A stretch of DNA of 8,401 bases from CAYUIG01 sp964444685 (lineage in GTDB: Bacteria; Gemmatimonadota; Gemmatimonadetes; Longimicrobiales; RSA9), in NCBI GenBank assembly GCA_964444685.1, contig CAYUIG010000081.1, positions 1-8,401 on the forward strand. Reading direction: 5' to 3'. Position 1 is the stretch's first letter. Every line of letters starts with the position of its first letter. The translations under genes were made by a program, and so were the position numbers. Of the stretch, positions 1 through 4,853 are shown in pieces. The notes under the pieces are model-generated. The model had not been told where the DNA came from. It was given only the letters and a program-made list of their open reading frames with translations, and made no database searches.

Positions 1-412
1 ACGCCGTCTTGATCTTCTCCCAGACGCGCAGGAAGTCGGCCTTCTTCTTCGAGAGGACGACCACGCCCTCGGAATCCTCGAGGTTCTCGAGGAAGACCTC
101 GACCTCGTCCCCTTCCTTCAGCTCGCCCGCAGCCTTGAACTCATCGCGCGGGATCGCTCCCTCGCTCTTGAAGCCAACGTCGAGGATGACCGCGTTCTCG
201 GTGACGCGCAGCACGCGCGCCTTCACGATCTCGCCTTCCTCGATGTTCGTGAGCGTCTCGTCGTACATGGCGAGCATCGCCTCGTACTCCTCGGGGGAGT
301 ACTCGCCTTCATCGACCCATTCGGAAGGAGGCGGTGCCGGCATGCGACGGGTGAGGGTGGGTTCGGCCGTGGCGGTGGTGGCCTGCGGATCCTGCGTCGT
401 CGTTTCGTCCAT
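1..412 (-). CDS. rpsA: 30S ribosomal protein S1, N-terminal part (runs off the window)
   Basis: Ribosomal protein S1 binds mRNA on the 30S subunit and helps initiate translation, especially on messages with weak Shine-Dalgarno sequences. The 137 codons visible here start at ATG 412-410. They encode an acidic, low-complexity N-terminus (residues 1-35, rich in Thr, Pro and Glu), a helical segment with SPEEYEAMLAMYDETL (39-54), then the first S1/OB-fold repeat at about 57-125. That repeat carries GEIVKARVLRV, ILDVGFKSEGAIP and GDEVEVFLENLED, all typical of S1 family repeats, followed by VLSKKKADFLRVWEKI, which usually links repeat 1 to repeat 2. The remaining repeats lie beyond position 1. The ribosome site is weak (GGGGA four bases before ATG). 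The gene follows cmk, an order also found in many other bacteria. No other in-frame ATG gives a better family fit. Confidence 0.95.
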   Translation of the reverse strand, partial: MDETTTQDPQATTATAEPTLTRRMPAPPPSEWVDEGEYSPEEYEAMLAMYDETLTNIEEGEIVKARVLRVTENAVILDVGFKSEGAIPRDEFKAAGELKEGDEVEVFLENLEDSEGVVVLSKKKADFLRVWEKIKTA

Positions 413-427
413 GCTGTCCCCGGAACG

Positions 428-450
428 CCTGCCGCAGGGAGCCCGGCAGG
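428..450 (-). promoter_or_regulatory. Stem-loop in the rpsA leader
   Basis: On the mRNA strand CCTGCCG and CGGCAGG form a perfect 7-bp stem around a 9-nt loop. The structure ends 15 nt before the rpsA ATG, so it abuts the weak Shine-Dalgarno region. In E. coli, S1 represses translation of its own message through a structured leader; a similar role here is inference. No U-tract follows, so it is not a standard intrinsic terminator. Confidence 0.45.
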
Positions 451-453
451 GCT
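440..453 (-). promoter_or_regulatory. Alternative, mutually exclusive stem-loop in the rpsA leader
   Basis: AGCCC and GGGCT form a perfect 5-bp stem around the tetraloop TGCC. It uses bases of the 5' arm and loop of the 428-450 hairpin, so the two cannot form together. It is shorter and probably the weaker of the two. Chance pairing is possible in DNA this rich in GC. Confidence 0.3.
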
Positions 454-461
454 GAAGTCAA

Positions 462-501
462 GAACGTACGGCCCCCTCGGACCGCAAGTCGTTGAACGTA
501 C
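462..501. repeat. Pair of 8-bp direct repeats in the cmk-rpsA gap
   Basis: GAACGTAC occurs at 462-469 and again at 494-501 on the plus strand. The copies start 32 bp apart, close to three helical turns. The upstream copy (in transcription direction) lies inside the 483-506 palindrome. This spacing would suit paired protein sites on one DNA face, but eight bases twice is weak evidence alone. Confidence 0.35.
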
Positions 502-506
502 TTGCG
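483..506. promoter_or_regulatory. Imperfect palindrome between cmk and rpsA
   Basis: The arms CGCAAGT (483-489) and ACTTGCG (500-506) are perfect inverted repeats. The dyad continues inward as CGTT (490-493) and AACG (495-498), with one extra T at 499. It begins 13 nt after the cmk stop codon. It could be an operator for a dimeric regulator of rpsA, or the stem of a transcription terminator or RNA-processing site. No run of T follows on the transcribed strand, which argues against a classical intrinsic terminator. Confidence 0.4.
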
Positions 507-519
507 CTGCGACCTTTCG

Positions 520-1194
520 TCAACCGGGGGCGCCGCGTTCCCGGGCCAGCCTCACAATGGCGTCGACCTGATCCTGAAAGCGCAGGCGGGTGGTGTCGAT
601 GGGGACGGCGTCCCGGGCCTGCCGCAGCGGGGCCGCGCTGCGCTCCGAATCGATGCGGTCGCGCTCGAGGAGCCGGCGCACCTCCACGTCCAGCTCGGCT
701 TCATCGGGATCGTTCTGGCCGCGTTCGAGGAGGCGGCGGCGCGCGCGCTCGCGGGGGTCCGCGACCATGAAGACCTTGAGCGCCGCATCCGGGAACACGA
801 CGGTGCCCATATCGCGGCCATCGGTGACGACGTCGTGGGCGCCCGCCAGGCCGCGCAGGGTGCGGAGGGTGTAGGCGCGGACGCCGGGGCTGGCGGCGAT
901 GCGGGAGACGTGGGCATTGACCGCCGGCGCACGCAGCGCGTCCTCATCCTCGACGCCCGGCGGGAGGAAGCGGAAGCGCGCATCTACGGGCTCCGCACGA
1001 ACCCCCAGAGCCTCGGCGTCCTCCGGCCGGAAGTCATGCCACGAAGCCGCCGGGATTCCCTCACGGAGCGCAGCGAGCGTGAGGGCGCGGTACAACGCGC
1101 CAGAGTCGAGGTGGCGGAAGCCGAGGGCCCGGGCGACGGCGCGGGCGGTGGAGCTCTTGCCCGATCCGGCGGGTCCGTCGATGGCGATGATCAC
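520..1194 (-). CDS. cmk: Cytidylate kinase (CMP/dCMP kinase)
   Basis: Cmk transfers phosphate from ATP to CMP or dCMP in the cytosol, feeding CTP and dCTP pools. The 224-residue protein has the normal family length. Visible motifs in order are the P-loop GPAGSGKSS (7-15), the nucleotide-contact motif LDSGALYRALT (29-39), TDGRDMGTVVFPDA (124-137), where most relatives have EGRDIGT, ADPRERARRR (145-154), and the lid/CMP region RDRIDSERSAAPLR (178-191), followed by IDTT (199-202). The start is GTG at 1194-1192. It is chosen because MIIAIDGPAG puts the first beta strand at the usual place and because GTGA overlaps the aroA stop by four bases, implying translational coupling. The gene is complete, ending in TGA at 522-520. 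Confidence 0.96.
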   Translation of the reverse strand: MIIAIDGPAGSGKSSTARAVARALGFRHLDSGALYRALTLAALREGIPAASWHDFRPEDAEALGVRAEPVDARFRFLPPGVEDEDALRAPAVNAHVSRIAASPGVRAYTLRTLRGLAGAHDVVTDGRDMGTVVFPDAALKVFMVADPRERARRRLLERGQNDPDEAELDVEVRRLLERDRIDSERSAAPLRQARDAVPIDTTRLRFQDQVDAIVRLARERGAPG

Positions 1195-2471
1195 CGTCCC
1201 GCGCAGCGTGCGAGGGTTTCCCAGAATCCGGGGAACGAGACTTCGACGGCCCCGGGCTCATCGATGGTGATGTCATGTTTCGGCAGCGCGGCGAGAACGC
1301 CGAAGGCCATGGCGACGCGGTGGTCGCCGTGTGCGCGCACCGTGCCGGACAACGGCCGTTCGTTGCCCTCCACGACGAGGCCGTCGGGCAGCTCCTCCGC
1401 GCGCACGCCGATCGTGCGCAGGTTCTCGACGAGTGCGGCGATGCGGTCGGATTCCTTGACGCGCAGCTCGCCCGCGCCGGTGATGCGCGTCTCGCCACGC
1501 GCCTGCGAGGCGAGGACCGCAAGGATCGGCAGCTCGTCGATCATGAACGGGACGTCCGCGGCGGACACCTCGATGCCGCGCAGCGCGTCCGCGCTCTGCA
1601 CGTGCAGATCGGCCACGGGCTCGCCGCCGGCACCGGTCACGCGTTCGACGTGCACGGCCCCACCCATGCGGCGCACAGCGTGGAGGAAGCCGATGCGCGT
1701 CGGGTTCACACCCACGCCCGGGATGTGCAGCTCCATGCGGTCCGCGAGGAGCGCGAGCGCGATCAGGAAGGCGGCCGAAGAGACGTCGCCGGGAACGGGG
1801 ATGTCGAACGGTGGCAGCGCGGGGATCGGGTCGAGATGCACGCGGTGCGGCACGACGCCGTCCACGCGGATCGGCACGCCGAGCGCGGCGAGCAGGCGTT
1901 CGGTGTGATCGCGCGAACGCAGCGGCTCATCGATCGTGACACTGCAGCCGCCGGTGAGCGCGGCGAGCAGGAGTGCGCTCTTGACCTGAGCGCTCGCCCG
2001 TGTGCTCCTATGCTGGATCGATTGCAGTCGTCCGCCCTCGATGATGATGGGCAGGCGATCCGGCTCGCCGATCTCGAGGATCGCAGCGCCCATTTCCGCA
2101 AGCGGATCCGTGACGCGCCGCATGGGCCGTGCGCGCAGCGATGCATCACCGTCGAGCGTGCTGCGGAACGCGTGACCCGCCAGTACGCCGAGCATGAGAC
2201 GCGCGGTGGTGCCGCTGTTGCCGCAGTCGAGGACGGTACCCGCGGGGCGGAGCTGCTGGAGGCCGCGGCCTTCCACACGCAGTTCGGCGCCCTTCCCTTC
2301 GATGGAAACGCCGAGCGCACGCAGGACGCCAGCGGTGGAGCGTGTATCGGCGGAGTCGAGTCCGCCGGTGATGCGGCTGCCGCCATCGGCGAGGGCGCCG
2401 ACGATGAGTGCGCGGTGGGTGATCGACTTGTCGCCCGGAACGCGCACTTCGAGGGAACGCTCAGTCGTCAT
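1191..2471 (-). CDS. aroA: 3-phosphoshikimate 1-carboxyvinyltransferase (EPSP synthase)
   Basis: This enzyme joins shikimate-3-phosphate and phosphoenolpyruvate to give EPSP, the sixth step of the shikimate pathway to chorismate. The 426-residue protein is complete. Visible family motifs are VPGDKSITHRAL (11-22, with substrate-contact Lys15, Ser16 and Arg20), GNSGTTARLM (84-93), RPM (115-117), the SAQVKSALLLA helix (160-170), SRDHTERLL (186-194), PGDVSSAAF (227-235), IDELPILAVLA (311-321, with the catalytic Asp/Glu pair 312-313), LRVKESDRI (336-344, with Lys339 and Glu340) and GDHRVAMAF (382-390). The GNSGTT and SRDHTER wording resembles the Bacillus-type enzymes more than the E. coli type, but the PEP-site glycine is kept, so nothing in the sequence points to glyphosate tolerance. 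The ATG lies inside the end of rnz (11-base overlap), and the stop overlaps the cmk GTG. Confidence 0.96.
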   Translation of the reverse strand: MTTERSLEVRVPGDKSITHRALIVGALADGGSRITGGLDSADTRSTAGVLRALGVSIEGKGAELRVEGRGLQQLRPAGTVLDCGNSGTTARLMLGVLAGHAFRSTLDGDASLRARPMRRVTDPLAEMGAAILEIGEPDRLPIIIEGGRLQSIQHRSTRASAQVKSALLLAALTGGCSVTIDEPLRSRDHTERLLAALGVPIRVDGVVPHRVHLDPIPALPPFDIPVPGDVSSAAFLIALALLADRMELHIPGVGVNPTRIGFLHAVRRMGGAVHVERVTGAGGEPVADLHVQSADALRGIEVSAADVPFMIDELPILAVLASQARGETRITGAGELRVKESDRIAALVENLRTIGVRAEELPDGLVVEGNERPLSGTVRAHGDHRVAMAFGVLAALPKHDITIDEPGAVEVSFPGFWETLARCAGR

Positions 2472-3381
2472 CGCCCGGGAACGGCACCTCGATACGCAGT
2501 CCGTCGCTCGCTACGACGGCGGCGGGATAGACCTCGCGCGCTTCGCGCTCGAGCGGGCGCGCGTCGTCGGCGTAGCGCGCCGAGAGGTGCGTGAGCACGA
2601 GGCGCGCCGCACCGCTCTGGAGCGCCACCTTCGCGGCTTCGCGTGCGGTGGAGTGTCCGGTAGCGCGGGCGCGTTCGGCTTCGTCGTCGCCGAAGGTGGC
2701 GTCGTGGACGAGCAGGTCCGCGTCCTTCGCCATCGTGATGGTATCCTTCGACGGACGCGTGTCACCGGAGAAGACGATGCGGCGGCCGCGGCGCGGCGGA
2801 CCGACGACGTCCTCGGGCCGGATCGTGCGCCCGCCGACCTCGACGGCTTCACCCTTGTGCAGTCGGCCGAAGAGTGGACCCTCAGGCACGCCCAGCTCGC
2901 GCGCACGCTCGGGGTGGAAGCGGCCGAGCCGCTCGTGCTCGACGAGTGCGAAGCCGAGCGCGCGCGGGCCGTGGCGCGCGGGATACGCGACGATGTCGTA
3001 GTCGTCGCGGTGCACCGCCTGGCCGGGCTCGATCTCGCGGATCTGCACCGGGAAGGCCACGCGTTCGATGCCGAGGTTCACGGCCTGGTCGAGGATCTCC
3101 GCGGAGCCGGGCGGACCCCACAGACGGATCTCATCTTCACGGCCCTGGAGCGACATCGTACGCAGCAGTCCGATTACGCCGAGGAAATGATCGCCGTGCA
3201 GGTGCGTGAAGAAGATGTCGCCGACGGCGAAGCCGGTGCCGAAGCGCATCATCTGCCGCTGCGTACCCTCGCCGCAGTCGAACAGCATCAGATCGCCATC
3301 GCGCTGAAGCGAGATGGCGCTGACATTGCGGCCCACGGTCGGCCGGCTGGCGGCGGTGCCGAGGAAGGTGACCCGGATCAC
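2461..3381 (-). CDS. rnz: Ribonuclease Z (tRNA 3' processing endonuclease, short form)
   Basis: RNase Z is a metallo-beta-lactamase-fold endonuclease that cuts precursor tRNA just after the discriminator base. At 306 residues it is the short, homodimeric form. Zinc ligands are visible: THLHGDH (59-65), His137 in PARHGPRALGF, Asp207 in FSGDTRPS and His265 in LTHLSARY. The early GTAASRPTVGRNVSA (8-22) and FDCGEGTQRQM (34-44) are also typical, as is GHSTAREAA (242-250). Residues about 168-182 (GPLFGRLHKGEAVEV) match the region after the flexible tRNA-binding exosite arm. The GTG start at 3381-3379 is chosen because VIRVTFLGTAA begins the fold. Upstream in-frame codons encode low-complexity Arg/Ala sequence that is the shadow of the preceding gene. 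GTGA overlaps the stop of that gene by four bases. No good Shine-Dalgarno is visible, so coupling is likely. Confidence 0.95.
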   Translation of the reverse strand: MIRVTFLGTAASRPTVGRNVSAISLQRDGDLMLFDCGEGTQRQMMRFGTGFAVGDIFFTHLHGDHFLGVIGLLRTMSLQGREDEIRLWGPPGSAEILDQAVNLGIERVAFPVQIREIEPGQAVHRDDYDIVAYPARHGPRALGFALVEHERLGRFHPERARELGVPEGPLFGRLHKGEAVEVGGRTIRPEDVVGPPRRGRRIVFSGDTRPSKDTITMAKDADLLVHDATFGDDEAERARATGHSTAREAAKVALQSGAARLVLTHLSARYADDARPLEREAREVYPAAVVASDGLRIEVPFPGDDD

Positions 3382-3719
3382 GTCGCAGAGCGCGGGCCCC
3401 GTGCAGCGGGGAGGAACCAGAGCAGCGAGTACGCTGCGTACATCGGAATGGGCCAGGGCGTGAGCGGCGGCACGACGAGCAGGCCGGCCCAGAGGCATAG
3501 CGCGGCAGCCGCGCGCTGGCGGGCGCCGCGCGCGTGTCGCACATCCTGCTGCGCATCCTGCAGGCCGGTGAGGTCGCCGCGGCGGGCGCGCACTTCCTCG
3601 ATCTCGCCCGCGACGAACGCATCGACGCCGCGGTGCGCGAGACGCAGGAGCGACGCGGCGGCGCGCCGCGCCACTGCGATGCCGCCGAGCACGGCGAGCA
3701 GGATCCCGATGAACCGCAT
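3378..3719 (-). CDS. Small membrane protein of unknown function
   Basis: I do not recognise this 113-residue protein. An N-terminal hydrophobic stretch (about 3-17, FIGILLAVLGGIAVA) could be a membrane anchor. A charged, helix-prone middle part follows (about 20-70, with EIEEVRARRGDL and GLQDAQQDV). The C-terminal half has two short hydrophobic segments (about 71-84 and 92-104) separated by PPLTPWPIP, which could form a hairpin in the membrane. The ATG at 3719-3717 is the only start giving a full N-terminal anchor. The stop TGA overlaps the rnz GTG start by four bases. That tight overlap, plus an open frame that keeps a hydrophobic-charged-hydrophobic pattern, argues that the gene is real and cotranscribed with rnz. 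It could be a lineage-specific protein, and no function is assigned. Confidence 0.7.
   Translation of the reverse strand: MRFIGILLAVLGGIAVARRAAASLLRLAHRGVDAFVAGEIEEVRARRGDLTGLQDAQQDVRHARGARQRAAAALCLWAGLLVVPPLTPWPIPMYAAYSLLWFLPAARGPRSAT
3397..3411 (-). other. Short stem-loop upstream of the rnz start codon
   Basis: On the mRNA strand CCCCG and CGGGG pair around the loop CTGCA. The stem lies in the last codons of the small membrane protein gene and ends 15 nt before the rnz GTG. It might hold the rnz start region closed until a ribosome translates through, but a 5-bp GC stem is common by chance in this DNA. Confidence 0.2.
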
Positions 3720-3758
3720 GCGGCAAGCTACCCGCGGCTGCCGCGGTGCGGCAAGCTA
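3719..3758. repeat. 12-bp direct repeat flanking a GC palindrome
   Basis: TGCGGCAAGCTA occurs at 3719-3730 and again, identically, at 3747-3758 on the plus strand, 28 bp apart. On the coding strand the first copy starts with the TAG stop of the HD-GYP gene, and the second runs into the ATG of the membrane protein gene. The pair brackets the palindrome at 3732-3746 and fills most of the only gap between the signalling and housekeeping genes. Confidence 0.7.
3732..3746. promoter_or_regulatory. Perfect 15-bp GC palindrome between two genes
   Basis: CCGCGGC and GCCGCGG are perfect inverted arms around one central base. As RNA this gives a 6-bp all-GC stem with a three-base loop, 9 nt after the HD-GYP stop codon and 12 nt before the next ATG. 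It could act as a partial terminator, an mRNA stability element, or a structure covering the weak ribosome site of the membrane protein gene. No U-tract follows, so strong intrinsic termination is unlikely. Confidence 0.45.
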
Positions 3759-4853
3759 GCGGCCGGACGTCAGCGAGCCGCCGGAGCGCTTCCGACGTTC
3801 GTTCATCATCTCGAGGAAACACGTGACCACGCGCGGATCGAAGCGGTGGCCGGACTCCTTCTCGATCTCCTCGAGGATCGTCGCGCGCGGCCAGCGCGGG
3901 CGATACGGCCGGTCGGAGGCGAGGGCGTCGTAGAAGTCGGCCACGCTGACGATGCGCGCGGCCATTGGAATGTCTTCCCCGCTGATCCCGGACGGATAGC
4001 CCTGGCCATCCCAGCGCTCATGATGGCAGCGCGCGATCTCCTGCGCATAGCGCAGCATCTCGGTCGCGCCATCGGCGAGCAGCTGCGCGCCGTACTCGGT
4101 GTGTGCCTTCATGCCCTCGTACTCTTCCGCGGAGAGCTGGCCGGCCTTGAGCAGGATGCGGTCGGGAATCGCGAGTTTGCCGATATCGTGCAGCGGCGCA
4201 GCCACGCGGATGAGCTCGACCTCCGCGCGCGGCATGCCCAGGCGCTTCGCGATGCGCGCGGACAGGAGGCCGACGCGTCGCGTGTGGCCGCCCGTCTCGC
4301 GGTCGCGGAACTCGACAGCCTGCGTCAGGCGGTCGACCACTTCCTTGCGCGCCTGCGCAAGCTCACGCGTGCGGGCGCGCACCAGCCGCTCCAGCTCCAC
4401 CGTGCGACGCCGTTCGGCAAGATGCAGGAAACGCGTCTCGAGCAGGTTGGAAACGCGCAGGCCGACGTCGATGGCCTCGAACGGCTTGTTCAGGAACTCA
4501 TCGGCGCCCGCGGTGAGCGCGACGCGTCGCACGTCGGAAGATGCATCGCCGGTCAGGACGATGACCGGCACCCATGCACCTGACTTCAGCCGCTTGCGGA
4601 TCTCCTCGAGCAGCACGCGGCCATCCATGGACGGCATGTGCCAGTCGACGCAGATCAGGTCGGGCCGCAGCGAAGCCAGCGCACCGGGTACGCGCGGCGA
4701 CTCCGTCGTCGCGGTGATGTTGCGGTATCCTTCCGCACGCAGCGCACGCTCCAGCAGCTGGAGGATCGCCGGTTCGTCATCGACGAGGAGGATGCGTGCA
4801 GCGCCGCGCTGCGTAGCGGTCTGCCGTGTGGCGTCGTCGGCGAGTGACCTCAT
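3756..4853 (-). CDS. Response regulator with HD-GYP domain (probable cyclic di-GMP phosphodiesterase)
   Basis: The 365-residue cytosolic protein has a receiver domain at about 19-138, a charged coiled coil at about 140-176 and an HD-GYP domain at about 176-355. In the receiver, the acidic pocket Asp25-Asp26, phospho-acceptor Asp70 (VDWHMP), Thr101 and Lys123 (NKPF) are all present. The HD-GYP domain keeps the expected metal-ligand set: Glu186, His190, His222-Asp223 (LHDIGKLAIPD), His251, His277-His278, Asp306, with Lys226 and the signature GYP at 285-287. GHRFDP follows at 335-340. An intact site, with the extra glutamate of the trinuclear type, predicts hydrolysis of cyclic di-GMP to pGpG or GMP, switched by phosphorylation. 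The ATG at 4853 overlaps the hybrid kinase stop (ATGA) and has a strong GGAGG six bases upstream. The kinase encoded just before it is the obvious partner, by inference. Confidence 0.93.
   Translation of the reverse strand: MRSLADDATRQTATQRGAARILLVDDEPAILQLLERALRAEGYRNITATTESPRVPGALASLRPDLICVDWHMPSMDGRVLLEEIRKRLKSGAWVPVIVLTGDASSDVRRVALTAGADEFLNKPFEAIDVGLRVSNLLETRFLHLAERRRTVELERLVRARTRELAQARKEVVDRLTQAVEFRDRETGGHTRRVGLLSARIAKRLGMPRAEVELIRVAAPLHDIGKLAIPDRILLKAGQLSAEEYEGMKAHTEYGAQLLADGATEMLRYAQEIARCHHERWDGQGYPSGISGEDIPMAARIVSVADFYDALASDRPYRPRWPRATILEEIEKESGHRFDPRVVTCFLEMMNERRKRSGGSLTSGR

Noticed and set aside
456..461. TTGACT on the minus strand as a -35 box for an rpsA promoter
   Set aside because: No TATAAT-like hexamer occurs at the required 16-18 bp spacing; that region is CCTGCG. 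It could still be used by a different sigma factor, but nothing supports that.
1191..2471. Glyphosate-insensitive (CP4-type) EPSP synthase
   Set aside because: The PEP-site motif is GNSGTT with the usual glycine, not the GNAAT of CP4-type enzymes. The Bacillus-like wording of other motifs does not show tolerance.
3732..3746. Intrinsic terminator between the HD-GYP gene and the membrane protein gene
   Set aside because: The stem is strong, but GTAGCTTGCC follows instead of a run of T, so a classical terminator is not supported.
502..3759. Long plus-strand open frames of 350-520 codons opposite cmk, aroA and rnz (502-1908, 1275-2594, 2194-3759)
   Set aside because: They lie antisense to genes with clear, complete family motifs, have Arg/Ala-rich composition without recognisable domains, and overlap one another. 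This is the usual shadow effect in very GC-rich DNA.
3382..3822. N-terminal extension of RNase Z to an ATG at 3822 (453 residues)
   Set aside because: The added residues are Arg/Ala/Pro low complexity, run across the whole small membrane protein gene and into the HD-GYP gene, and precede the normal first strand of the family. The GTG at 3381 fits.
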